The notes beneath the pieces are model-generated. The model did no database searches. It saw only the letters and a program-made list of their open reading frames with translations, and was not told the DNA's origin. Below are positions 35,005 to 42,806 of a stretch of 64,000 nucleotides of DNA, piece by piece. Source of the stretch: Verrucomicrobiota bacterium (GTDB lineage Bacteria; Verrucomicrobiota; Verrucomicrobiia; Opitutales; Opitutaceae). The position numbers and the translations under genes are program-made. The stretch covers positions 1 through 64,000 of the forward strand of contig JAEWBF010000099.1 of NCBI GenBank assembly GCA_023391285.1, given 5' to 3'. Position 1 is the stretch's first letter. Every line of letters begins with the position of its first letter.

Positions 35005-36129
35005 ATGAAATTCAAAATCAACCGCAATCACTTCGCCAGCGGCCTCGCCCAGGTCCTCAACGTCGTCGGTTCGAAAGCCACGATGCCCATTCTCAGCAAT
35101 GTGCTGATCGAGGCCGAGAAGGATCAGATTTCCCTCACCACGACCAACCTCGACCTCGGCATCCGCTGCAAGATCAAGGCCGACGTGAAGGAAACCGGCG
35201 CCGTCACGCTCCCCGTCAAGCGTCTCGCCGGCATCGTGCGCGAATTGCCCAACGTCGACGTCACCGTCGACGCCTCGCCCAATCACCAGGTGAAACTCAC
35301 CTCCGGCGGCTCCAACTTCCGCATCATGGGCATCGGCAAGGAAGAATTCCCGCCGCTGCCCGAGTTCGGTGACGAAAAGGCCTTCACCCTCGAACAGGCC
35401 GACCTCACCACGATGCTCAAGAGCGTCGCCTACGCGCAATCGACCGACGAAACGCGCTACATCCTCAACGGCGTGTATTTCAATTTCAAGGACGGCAAAC
35501 TCTCGCTCGTCGCCACCGACGGCCGCCGCCTCGCGTTGGTGTCGCGCGAAATGGATGTCCCCGCCGAAAGCTCCGGCGCCATCATCCTTCCCGCGAAAAC
35601 CGTCAGCGAACTCCAACGCCTCCTCGACAAGGGCGAAAAGCTGAAGATCAACTTCAACGACCGCCGCGCTGCGTTTCAGATTAATACGGACAAAGATACG
35701 AGCGGTCTCGTCGACAGCATCTATCTCTATTCAAAGGTCGTTGAGGGAAATTATCCCAATTACCAACAGGTTATTCCCAAAGAGACGCACCAGCGCATCA
35801 AGCTCGAGCGCGAGCTTTTCCTGCAATGCGTCCACCGCGCCGCGCTCGTCTGCTCGGAGAAGTCCAACTCGGTGAAGATCAAGCTTTCGAGCAATCTTCT
35901 CGAAATCACCGCCCAGAGCCCCGACTTCGGCGAAGCTCACGAATCGATGGCCATCGGTTACAGCGGCCCCGACCTCCAGGTCGCATTCAACCCGACGTTC
36001 GTCATGGACCCGCTCCGCGCGCTCACCAAGGACGAGATCTTCTTCGAACTCAAAGACGACGTCAGCCCGGGCGTATTCAAAACCTTGGACGCTTTCCTCT
36101 GCGTCATCATGCCCGTCCGCCTGAGCTGA
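35005..36129 (+). CDS. dnaN: DNA polymerase III sliding clamp (beta subunit)
   Basis: This 374-residue protein has the normal length of the beta clamp, with three similar ~120-residue domains. It starts MKFKINRNHFASGLAQVLNVVGSKATMPILSNV and ends with the conserved VIMPVRLS. The DEIFFELKDD segment and the hydrophobic cleft residues near the C-terminus are as in the family. It forms a ring on DNA and tethers polymerase and repair factors. There is no dnaA or recF next to it; the upstream genes are pssA and the RelE-like gene. Replication genes often lie near oriC, which fits the base-composition switch 18 kb away. Confidence 0.97.
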   Translation: MKFKINRNHFASGLAQVLNVVGSKATMPILSNVLIEAEKDQISLTTTNLDLGIRCKIKADVKETGAVTLPVKRLAGIVRELPNVDVTVDASPNHQVKLTSGGSNFRIMGIGKEEFPPLPEFGDEKAFTLEQADLTTMLKSVAYAQSTDETRYILNGVYFNFKDGKLSLVATDGRRLALVSREMDVPAESSGAIILPAKTVSELQRLLDKGEKLKINFNDRRAAFQINTDKDTSGLVDSIYLYSKVVEGNYPNYQQVIPKETHQRIKLERELFLQCVHRAALVCSEKSNSVKIKLSSNLLEITAQSPDFGEAHESMAIGYSGPDLQVAFNPTFVMDPLRALTKDEIFFELKDDVSPGVFKTLDAFLCVIMPVRLS

Positions 36130-36140
36130 CGTAGCTCCCC

Positions 36141-36179
36141 GCTTCGCTCTTTGTCATTCTGAGCGAAGCGAAGAATCCA
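36141..36179 (+). repeat. GTCATTCTGAGCGAAGCGAA repeat, copy 1
   Basis: GCTTCGCTC and GAGCGAAGC form a 9-bp hairpin here. Bases 36149-36179 (31 in all) are identical to 39536-39566. This word is a widely dispersed intergenic repeat in several bacterial phyla. It lies just after dnaN and may end its transcript. Confidence 0.7.
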
Positions 36180-36268
36180 GGTGGACGTTCGCTGGGGAAT
36201 TACACCGATTCACCCTCTTGAGCCCCCGCTCATCCGCCGTATAGTTGCGGAAGTCCCGAAATTCACCC

Positions 36269-37147
36269 GTGCCTTTCTCCTACGCCATCGTCGTCGCCGT
36301 CGTCGTTTCGCTGCTGGTCATGCAGATCAACCAGCGCGTCGCCTCGCCGTTGCTTTCGATCGCCGACCGCTGGTTGCGCTGGATCATCTTTTCGTTCGGC
36401 GGCGCGTATCTCTGCCTCGATTTCGAACTCATCGACCGGCCGTTCTGGGTGCTCGTCGCGCTGTTCTTCATCATCTGGTTTCTCGCCGAAACACTCCTCA
36501 ACTGGCTCCGCATCCACGCGCTCAGCGTCAGCCCACTGCCGCTGTTTCCCAAATTCATCGTCAACGAGGGCGGCGACGAATGGCCGATCCAGCCGCGACT
36601 CCTCCGCGTCCGCGAATGGCTTCGCACCGAAGGCTTCAAACAAATCCAGGCCCTTAAAGCCGAGGTCGGCGGCGGGATTTATCTGCGCGTTTCCGTTTAT
36701 CAGAACGCCGATGCCACCATCCGCGCGCAAATCACCTTCATCCCGCAAGCCAGCGGCGCCATCACCGTCTGCTACGCGCTCACGTCGCTCACGAACGACG
36801 GCGCGCGCTACATCACCGACAACCTCTACGTTCCTTTCGCCGGCTTTTACCCCGAGCATTGGTTCGTCGAACGCGCCCCATGGCGGCGTTCGCTCGCCAG
36901 CTTGCTCGCCCGGCATCGCACGCGGCTGACGCGCTCCGGCGCCACCCTCGAACCGTTCACCGACGAACCGCTGACCGATATCAACAGCTCGCAACAAGAA
37001 CTCGATCGCGTGAACACCGCGCTCGGCTTCCTCCACACGCCGCCCGAACGCGAAGACCTCGGCAAAATCACCCACCACGGCCGCTACCGCGTCTGGAAGG
37101 AAATCTGGATGCTCAACTACCTCGGCCGCGCCCTGCGCTACGAGTAG
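36269..37147 (+). CDS. Membrane-anchored hypothetical protein
   Basis: This 292-residue protein has about three N-terminal membrane helices (VPFSYAIVVAVVVSLLV, WIIFSFGGAYLCLDF, PFWVLVALFFIIWFLAE). A mixed soluble domain follows with WPIQPRLLRVREWLRTEGF, LRVSVYQNADATIRAQITFIP and SLASLLARHRTRL. I do not recognise the family. I chose the GTG at 36269; a TTG at 36245 is possible. Its stop TAG lies inside the GTAG head of a REP-like element. Confidence 0.65.
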   Translation: MPFSYAIVVAVVVSLLVMQINQRVASPLLSIADRWLRWIIFSFGGAYLCLDFELIDRPFWVLVALFFIIWFLAETLLNWLRIHALSVSPLPLFPKFIVNEGGDEWPIQPRLLRVREWLRTEGFKQIQALKAEVGGGIYLRVSVYQNADATIRAQITFIPQASGAITVCYALTSLTNDGARYITDNLYVPFAGFYPEHWFVERAPWRRSLASLLARHRTRLTRSGATLEPFTDEPLTDINSSQQELDRVNTALGFLHTPPEREDLGKITHHGRYRVWKEIWMLNYLGRALRYE

Positions 37148-37168
37148 GTCGCGCGCTCGTCGCGCGAC
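37144..37168 (+). repeat. REP-like palindrome GTAG-GTCGCGCG
   Basis: GTAG is followed by GTCGCGCG-CTCGT-CGCGCGAC with perfect 8-bp arms. The TAG is the stop codon of the preceding gene. It is close in sequence to the element at 28285-28309. Confidence 0.75.
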
Positions 37169-37177
37169 GCGCATCGC

Positions 37178-38194
37178 TCACCCGCCGATGTAACTCATCT
37201 CGATCTTCTCCCGCGCTTCTCCCGCCGCAATCACCTCCGCGCGCTCATCGCTGTAGCGATCCATCCGACCGCCCCACACGCGCGCGAGATATCTTTCCAA
37301 CTCCGCCTCGTCCGCTCCCGCGCGCAAACACCCGAGCACGTCCCAGCCGAGCGACGCGAACAAGCACGTGTAAAGTTTCCCATCCGCCGACAGCCGCGCG
37401 CGGTGACAATCCCGGCAAAACGGCTCCGTCACCGAACTAATGATACCGATCTCGCCGCGCCCGTCCTTGTAACGATAACGCGCCGCCACCTCGCCGCGAT
37501 ACGCCGGCCCGCTCGCCTCGAGCGGCCAAGCCGCATCGATCCGCGCCACAATCTCCTTCGCCGGCACCACCCGCTCCGCCGTCCAGTGGTTCGTGTTGCC
37601 CACATCCATGAACTCGATGAACCGCAGCGGCATCCCGCGCTCCCGAAAATGCGCGCACAACTCCAGCAACTCCCCGTCATTCACGCCGCGTTGCACCACC
37701 GTGTTGATCTTCACCGCCAACCCACTCGCCGCCGCCGCGTCGATTCCGCGCAACACCCGCTCGACCTTGAACCCAAGCCCGTTCATCCGCCCCGCCGTCG
37801 CATCGTTCAACGAATCCACCGATACGTTCACGCGGTCCAATCCCGCCGCCCGCAACGCCCTCGCCTGTTTCTCCAACAACCACCCATTCGTCGTCAGCGC
37901 CACATCCGGCACGCCGACTTCCTGCTTCAGCGCCCGCACCAGCTCCGGCACATCCGTCCGCAACAACGGCTCGCCCCCCGTCAAGCGCACCTTCTCCACC
38001 CCGAGCCGCCGAAACGCACCCACGATCCGCACAATCTCGCGCAACGACATCAACTGCGGATCCTTCAAAAACGCATGCGCCGGCCCGAACACCTCCTTCG
38101 GCATGCAATACGGACACCGAAAATTGCAGCGATCGGTGACAGAGATGCGCAAATCGCGCAGCGGACGATTGAACTGGTCGGTCGGTTGACCCAT
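37178..38194 (-). CDS. moaA: GTP 3',8-cyclase MoaA
   Basis: This 338-residue radical SAM enzyme performs the first step of molybdenum cofactor synthesis, making 3',8-cH2-GTP from GTP. The N-terminal cluster cysteines are C23, C27 and C30 (CNFRCPYC). The C-terminal cluster motif is CRDCHRARLSADGKLYTC, and the protein ends in GG as MoaA requires. Conserved LTGGEPLLR and TTNGWLL are seen. The start codon directly abuts a REPIN shared with the divergent moeA. No moaB/mog or mobA gene is in the window. Confidence 0.95.
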   Translation of the reverse strand: MGQPTDQFNRPLRDLRISVTDRCNFRCPYCMPKEVFGPAHAFLKDPQLMSLREIVRIVGAFRRLGVEKVRLTGGEPLLRTDVPELVRALKQEVGVPDVALTTNGWLLEKQARALRAAGLDRVNVSVDSLNDATAGRMNGLGFKVERVLRGIDAAAASGLAVKINTVVQRGVNDGELLELCAHFRERGMPLRFIEFMDVGNTNHWTAERVVPAKEIVARIDAAWPLEASGPAYRGEVAARYRYKDGRGEIGIISSVTEPFCRDCHRARLSADGKLYTCLFASLGWDVLGCLRAGADEAELERYLARVWGGRMDRYSDERAEVIAAGEAREKIEMSYIGG

Positions 38195-38262
38195 GTAGGA
38201 GCGGCTTTACGCCGCGATCGACCACCATGATCTGCTCCGCCGCGGCGTAAAGCCGCTCCTAC
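38195..38262. repeat. REPIN with perfect 22-bp arms between moaA and moeA
   Basis: The left arm (38195-38216) starts GTAGGAGCGGCTTTACGCCG and the right arm (38241-38262) is its exact reverse complement, ending GCTCCTAC. A 24-base loop separates them. It fills most of the moaA-moeA intergenic space, so both promoters must lie in or beyond it. A decayed relative is at 23731-23805. Confidence 0.88.
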
Positions 38263-38273
38263 AGCTTGTCCCC

Positions 38274-39479
38274 ATGCTCACCCCCGCCGAAGCGGAGAAA
38301 CTCATCCTCGAAAACCTCGCGCCCTTCCTTCGCGAGGATTGCCCGCTCCTCGCCGCCCACGGTCGCATCCTGCGCGCCGACCTCCGCGCCGATCGCGATC
38401 TTCCGCCTTTCGATCGCGTGACCATGGACGGCTACGCCCTGCGTTCGTCCGCCGCTTCCTCCGGCGTCTCCAAATTTCGGATTCAAGGCACGCAGGCCGC
38501 CGGCATGCGTCCGTTGAAACTCCACGACGCCCCCGACACCTGCGTCGAAGTCATGACCGGCGCCGTCCTTCCCGCCGGCGCCGATTGCGTCGTGCCTTTC
38601 GAAGACACCACGCGCGAGGGCAACACCCTCACGCTTGCCCCCTCCGCCCGCGCCGCCGCCGAAGCCTTCATCCACCGCCGCGGCAGCGATCATCCTGCCG
38701 GCTCCACCATCGTCCCCGCCGGCACAAAACTCACCGGCCGCGAAATCGCCGTCGCCGCCGCGGTCGGCGCCGGCTCCCTCGTCGTTTCCGCCATTCCGAA
38801 AATCGCCGTGATCGCCAGCGGCGACGAACTCGTTGAAGTCGACGCTCCCGTCGCTCCGCACCAAATCCGCCGCAGCAACGACTACGCGATCCGCGCCGCG
38901 CTCATCTCCGCCGGTTACCCGCGGGTCGAACGCCTTCACCTCCGCGACGTAAAACACGAAGTCGAACACCTCCTGTCGCACACGCTCGCCGACTACGATG
39001 TCGTCCTCATCACCGGCGGCGTTTCGAGGGGCAAATTCGACTTCCTCCCCGCCGCGCTCGCGTCGCAAGGCGTGAAAAAAATCTTTCACGGCGTCGCCCA
39101 ACGCCCCGGCAAACCATTCTGGTTCGGCATCAGCCAGCGCCGCACGCCCGTGTTCGCGCTCCCCGGAAATCCCGTTTCGGCTTACACCTGTCTCCACCGC
39201 TACGTCCTCCCCGCGCTCGCCCACGCGAGCGGCGCCGCTCCCGCCCCGCCTCGCACCGCCGCACTCGCCACGCCCATCACGTTCAAACCGCCGCTCGCCT
39301 ATCTTCTTCCCGTTAAACTTCACAGCGGTCCAAACGCCGAACTCCTCGCCGCGCCCGACCCTACCAACACCTCCGGCGACTTCGCCGGCCTCGTAAACAC
39401 CGACGGCTTCATCGAACTTCCCGCCCACGAAACCGATTTTCCCAGCGGCACCGTCGCGCGCTTCCACCCGTGGGTCTAG
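38274..39479 (+). CDS. moeA: Molybdopterin molybdotransferase MoeA
   Basis: This 401-residue protein inserts molybdate into adenylated molybdopterin. Family motifs are FDRVTMDGYALRSS near the start, EVMTGAVLPAGADCVVPFEDT, KIAVIASGDELV, and ITGGVSRGKFDFLPAAL. The last ~75 residues form the C-terminal beta domain. It is divergent from moaA across a REPIN and precedes moaC, moaD and moaE on the same strand, all within 2.6 kb. Confidence 0.94.
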   Translation: MLTPAEAEKLILENLAPFLREDCPLLAAHGRILRADLRADRDLPPFDRVTMDGYALRSSAASSGVSKFRIQGTQAAGMRPLKLHDAPDTCVEVMTGAVLPAGADCVVPFEDTTREGNTLTLAPSARAAAEAFIHRRGSDHPAGSTIVPAGTKLTGREIAVAAAVGAGSLVVSAIPKIAVIASGDELVEVDAPVAPHQIRRSNDYAIRAALISAGYPRVERLHLRDVKHEVEHLLSHTLADYDVVLITGGVSRGKFDFLPAALASQGVKKIFHGVAQRPGKPFWFGISQRRTPVFALPGNPVSAYTCLHRYVLPALAHASGAAPAPPRTAALATPITFKPPLAYLLPVKLHSGPNAELLAAPDPTNTSGDFAGLVNTDGFIELPAHETDFPSGTVARFHPWV

Positions 39480-39535
39480 CTTCCCTGTTTGTCATCCCTC
39501 CTCCCGCCTTCCTTCCTCTTTGTTGTTCCCTCCCC

Positions 39536-39566
39536 CTTTGTCATTCTGAGCGAAGCGAAGAATCCA
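39536..39566 (+). repeat. GTCATTCTGAGCGAAGCGAA repeat, copy 2
   Basis: All 31 bases match 36149-36179. Here the first arm of the hairpin is missing. A partial copy (TTGTCAT) lies just upstream near 39489. It sits between moeA and moaC. Confidence 0.7.
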
Positions 39567-39634
39567 CGCTCCCGAACCCGAACATAGCTCACGCATTCTT
39601 TCCACGATCGGTCGAGTAACCACTGTCACCCCTC

Positions 39635-40108
39635 ATGCTCTCCCACCTCGACGCCAAAGGCCAACCCGCGATGGTCAACGTCGGCGAGAAACCCGTCACC
39701 CACCGCACCGCTCACGCCGTCGCGATCGTGTCGCTCCCGCCCGAACTCGCCGCGCTCCTCAAAGACGGCGAGATCCACACGAAGAAAGGCCCGATCTTTC
39801 ACACGGCCGTCCTCGCGGGCGTCATGGGCGCCAAACGCACGAGCGATCTCATCCCGCTCTGCCACCCGCTCGCGCTCGACGATTGTAAGATCGAAATCCG
39901 TCCGGACCCCTCTCACCGCGAAATCGCGATCCACTGCCGCGTGCAAACCCACGCGAAAACCGGCGTCGAAATGGAAGCCCTCACCGGCGCCACCGTCGCC
40001 GCCCTCACCCTCTACGACATGGGCAAAGCCGTCTCTCACGGCATCGTGATCCGCGAGGTCGGGCTGGTTGAAAAAACCGGCGGCAAGAGCGACTATCGCG
40101 CCCCGTAG
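39635..40108 (+). CDS. moaC: Cyclic pyranopterin monophosphate synthase MoaC
   Basis: This 157-residue protein converts 3',8-cH2-GTP to cyclic pyranopterin monophosphate. It has the family start LSHLDAKGQPAMVNVGEKP, the conserved LIPLCHPLALD, and the active-site region THAKTGVEMEALTGATVAALTLYDMGKA. Its stop TAG lies inside the GTAG head of a palindrome. It is followed 35 bases later by moaD. Confidence 0.95.
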   Translation: MLSHLDAKGQPAMVNVGEKPVTHRTAHAVAIVSLPPELAALLKDGEIHTKKGPIFHTAVLAGVMGAKRTSDLIPLCHPLALDDCKIEIRPDPSHREIAIHCRVQTHAKTGVEMEALTGATVAALTLYDMGKAVSHGIVIREVGLVEKTGGKSDYRAP

Positions 40109-40127
40109 GCCGCCCGGTCGCGGGCGC
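40105..40127 (+). repeat. REP-like palindrome after moaC
   Basis: GTAG is followed by CGCCCG-GTCG-CGGGCG and then CTTTTCCC. The TAG is the moaC stop codon. The following T-stretch means it could also act as a weak terminator between moaC and moaD. Confidence 0.55.
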
Positions 40128-40143
40128 TTTTCCCTTCCGCAGC

Positions 40144-40386
40144 ATGCCCAAACTGACAATCCAATATTTCGCCATCCTTCGCGAGCAACGCGGCCTCCCG
40201 CGCGAGCAGCTCGATACTTCTGCGACCACTCCCGCCGCGCTCTACGAAGAACTCCGCACCCGACACGCATTCACGCTTCCTGCCGACCGCGTCCGCGCCG
40301 CCATCAACGGCGACTTCGCTCCGCCCGATTCCGCTCTCCGCGACAACGACGAGATCACATTCATCCCGCCGGTCGCCGGAGGCTGA
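40144..40386 (+). CDS. moaD: Molybdopterin synthase small subunit MoaD
   Basis: This 80-residue ubiquitin-like protein ends in the required Gly-Gly (FIPPVAGG), which carries the thiocarboxylate sulfur donated to the dithiolene. The start KLTIQYFAILREQRG and AINGDFAPPD fit the beta-grasp fold. It is 9 bases upstream of moaE and forms a heterotetramer with it. Confidence 0.93.
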   Translation: MPKLTIQYFAILREQRGLPREQLDTSATTPAALYEELRTRHAFTLPADRVRAAINGDFAPPDSALRDNDEITFIPPVAGG

Positions 40387-40395
40387 GCCGTCCGC

Positions 40396-40842
40396 ATGTT
40401 CAAGATTTCCCCCACCCCGCTCGATCCCGCCGCGCTGAAGCAGATCCTGCTCGATCCGCACGCCGGCGCCTGCGTCACCTTCGAAGGCTGGGTGCGCGAT
40501 CACAACGACGGTCGCGCCGTCCGCGCCCTCGACTACGAAGCGTTCGCCGAACTCGCCGAACGCGAGGGCAATCGCATCCTCGCCGAAGCCCGCGCCAAAT
40601 TCGACCTCGTCACGGCTCACTGCATCCACCGCATCGGCTCGCTCCAAATCGGCGATCTCGCCGTGTGGACCGGCGTCTCCGCCGCTCACCGCAGCGCCGC
40701 GTTCGACGCCTGCCGCTACATCATCGACGAAGCGAAGGCCCGTGTCCCGATTTGGAAAAAAGAGCACTACGTCGAAGGCGCCAGCGAGTGGATCAATTGT
40801 GCCACGCGCGGCGATCACGCCACCTCGCGCGCGCAGCGCTAA
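40396..40842 (+). CDS. moaE: Molybdopterin synthase catalytic subunit MoaE
   Basis: This 148-residue protein, with MoaD, adds sulfur to cyclic pyranopterin monophosphate. Conserved motifs are GACVTFEGWVRDHNDGR, LDYEAF, HRIGSLQIGDLAVWTGVSAAHR and IIDEAKARVPIWKKEHY, including the active-site lysines of the last segment. The gap to nuoA is 109 bases and holds no visible gene. Confidence 0.94.
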   Translation: MFKISPTPLDPAALKQILLDPHAGACVTFEGWVRDHNDGRAVRALDYEAFAELAEREGNRILAEARAKFDLVTAHCIHRIGSLQIGDLAVWTGVSAAHRSAAFDACRYIIDEAKARVPIWKKEHYVEGASEWINCATRGDHATSRAQR

Positions 40843-40951
40843 CCCATGCGCGACCTTGCAACAAACGCGCAGGGTTCGCCAAAAAAGAACACCGCTTCGG
40901 CGTTGAGATCGGCGACGCCGTTTTCATGTTCTTAGTCCCCGCTGCGCATTT

Positions 40952-41323
40952 ATGGACGCCCACCCCTATGCGTTTCTTGCCCTGTTTCTCGCCGTCGCGA
41001 TCGCGTTTCCTCTCGTCATGCTCGGCGTCGCCCGCGCGTGGGTGAAGTTCTTCCAACCCGCCAAGCCCGGCCCGCTCAAAAACTCCACTTACGAATGCGG
41101 CCTCGCGCCCAGCGGCGATTCCTGGATCCAGTTCAAAGCCCACTACTACCTCTACGCGATTTTCTTCCTGATCTTCGACGTCGAGGTGCTGTTTCTTCTT
41201 CCGTTCGCCGTCGCCTTCACCGGCCTCCCCGCCGGCGCGTTGTTCGCGATGCTCGTCTTCATCCTCCTTCTCGCCGAGGGTCTCGTCTGGGCCTGGCACC
41301 GCGGCTACCTCGAATGGAAATGA
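40952..41323 (+). CDS. nuoA: NADH-quinone oxidoreductase subunit A
   Basis: This 123-residue protein has three membrane helices and the NuoA signature KNSTYECGLAPSGDSW followed by YYLYAIFFLIFDVEVLFLLPFA. It sits at the junction of the membrane and peripheral arms of complex I, near the quinone site. It is the first gene of the nuo cluster and overlaps nuoB as ATGA, the only junction in the cluster untouched by repeats. Confidence 0.95.
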   Translation: MDAHPYAFLALFLAVAIAFPLVMLGVARAWVKFFQPAKPGPLKNSTYECGLAPSGDSWIQFKAHYYLYAIFFLIFDVEVLFLLPFAVAFTGLPAGALFAMLVFILLLAEGLVWAWHRGYLEWK

Positions 41324-41973
41324 GCAACGAAGCGCCAGCAGCCGCCCCCATCACCGACGCGGAACGCGACGAGCTCCGCCGCCACGGCATCCTGCTCACG
41401 AGCCTCGAAGAGCTTCACAACTGGGGTCGCAGCAATTCCATCTGGCCCCTCCAATTCGGCCTCGCCTGCTGCGCGATCGAGATGATCGCCACCGCCACCG
41501 CGCGCTTCGACATCGCCCGTTTCGGCGCCGAAATCTTCCGCCCCTCGCCCCGCCAGGCCGATCTCATGATCGTCTCCGGCACCGTCACCAAAAAGATGGC
41601 GCCGCAGGTCGTCCGCCTCTGGAACCAGATGCCCGAGCCGAAATACTGCATCGCGATGGGCGCCTGCGCGATCTCCGGCGGGCCCTTCAAACAGGGCTAC
41701 AACGTCCTCAAGGGCATCGACCGTTTCATCCCCGTCGACATCTACATCCCCGGCTGCCCGCCGCGCCCCGAAGCGCTCCTCAACGGCTTGATGGAGCTGC
41801 AAAAGAAAATTCGCGCCGAACGTCTCGCCGGCCCCCACGCCGCCCGCCACGTGCGCAACGACATCCCCAGCGAGTATCCAATTCCTGAATTCGGCGATCA
41901 CGACCTCGACCCGCCCAAAAACCCATCCGTCTGGCAACCGGCCTCGCCGCTGCCGCGCACCGGAAAAGCGTAA
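41320..41973 (+). CDS. nuoB: NADH-quinone oxidoreductase subunit B
   Basis: This 217-residue protein carries the N2 [4Fe-4S] cluster that passes electrons to quinone. The cluster cysteines are visible in LACCAIEM, GACAISGG and GCPPRPE. The ATG at 41320 overlaps the nuoA stop (ATGA); an in-frame ATG at 41314 is also possible. The C-terminal ~45 residues (from AGPHAARHVRND) exceed the conserved core. A G/C hairpin and an inverted repeat follow before nuoC. Confidence 0.95.
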   Translation: MSNEAPAAAPITDAERDELRRHGILLTSLEELHNWGRSNSIWPLQFGLACCAIEMIATATARFDIARFGAEIFRPSPRQADLMIVSGTVTKKMAPQVVRLWNQMPEPKYCIAMGACAISGGPFKQGYNVLKGIDRFIPVDIYIPGCPPRPEALLNGLMELQKKIRAERLAGPHAARHVRNDIPSEYPIPEFGDHDLDPPKNPSVWQPASPLPRTGKA

Positions 41974-42112
41974 CCCCGCCCCGCGGCGGGGAAGCTCCAA
42001 GAACCAAACGCCAAGCTCCAATGAATCTCCAACCTCCAGTCTCCAAACCCACCGCCCTTGATGTTTGGAGCTTCTCTGGAGCTTGGATCTTGGAGCTTGG
42101 ATCTTCGCGTTA
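41974..42112. repeat. Hairpin and CTTGGATCTT inverted repeat between nuoB and nuoC
   Basis: CCCCGCC-CCGC-GGCGGGG (41974-41991) follows the nuoB stop directly. Then AAGCTCCA/CTCCAAAC words on the left face GTTTGGAG/GCTTGGATCTTGG words on the right. The inner arms CTCCAAAC (42041-42048) and GTTTGGAG (42063-42070) are perfect. The same words occur at 29287-29340. Confidence 0.7.
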
Positions 42113-42116
42113 ACGC

Positions 42117-42806
42117 ATGGAAACGCTCGAAGAGATCCGCGCCCGCCTCCTCGCCCGTTTCCCCGCGGCGCAGATCACACTCATCACGAATCCCGGCCCG
42201 GCCGCCGAACACTCGCTGCTCCTCGATTCCGCTCACGCCCGCGACATCGCGCTATTCCTCCGCGATTCACCCGGCTTCCGGTTCGACTACTGCTCCAACG
42301 TCACTGGCGTCGACTGGCCCAACAAAGAGATCGTTGAAACGACAAAAACGTCCGTCCCCGATCCCGCCGGCGGTCCCGCGAAAATCGTCGAAACCAAAAC
42401 CAAGCGTCTCGAGCCCGGCTACCTCGAAGCCGTCTATCACCTCTACTCGATGGAGCTGAGCCACGGCCCCGTCATCCTTCGCCTGCGCACCACCAACCGC
42501 ACCGACCAGGTCACGCTTCCTTCGCTCACGCCCGTCTGGCGCTCCTGCGAATTCCAAGAGCGCGAGATCTTCGACCTCTTCGGCATCGTCTTCGAAAACC
42601 ACCCCGACCTCCGCCGTATCCTAATGTGGGATACGTTCAAGGATCATCCCATGCGCAAGGACTACGTCGCCCCCGACGACTTCGAATGGGAACCCACGCC
42701 TCACGGCGAAGTCCTCGCCCACGCGCAAAAGCACTACCCCACCCATGGAGGCGCGGTGCCCCCACCGCGCACTCCCGCCGCATCCCCCGGAGGCCCCGTC
42801 GCATGA
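42117..42806 (+). CDS. nuoC: NADH-quinone oxidoreductase subunit C
   Basis: This 229-residue peripheral-arm subunit has the NuoC core at about 100-190: SLTPVWRSCEFQEREIFDLFGIVF, NHPDLRRILMWDTFKDHPMRKDY. The last ~20 residues after HAQKHYPTHGGAV come from a 25-base palindrome identical to an intergenic copy at 34730, so this tail is repeat-derived. The stop overlaps nuoD as ATGA, with GGAGG 10 bases before the nuoD start. It is separate from nuoD, not fused. Confidence 0.93.
   Translation: METLEEIRARLLARFPAAQITLITNPGPAAEHSLLLDSAHARDIALFLRDSPGFRFDYCSNVTGVDWPNKEIVETTKTSVPDPAGGPAKIVETKTKRLEPGYLEAVYHLYSMELSHGPVILRLRTTNRTDQVTLPSLTPVWRSCEFQEREIFDLFGIVFENHPDLRRILMWDTFKDHPMRKDYVAPDDFEWEPTPHGEVLAHAQKHYPTHGGAVPPPRTPAASPGGPVA
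42746..42770 (+). repeat. GGAG-headed REP-like palindrome, copy 2, inside nuoC
   Basis: All 25 bases are identical to 34730-34754. Here they are translated as part of the nuoC C-terminal tail. The reading frame passes through the element without a stop. Confidence 0.85.
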
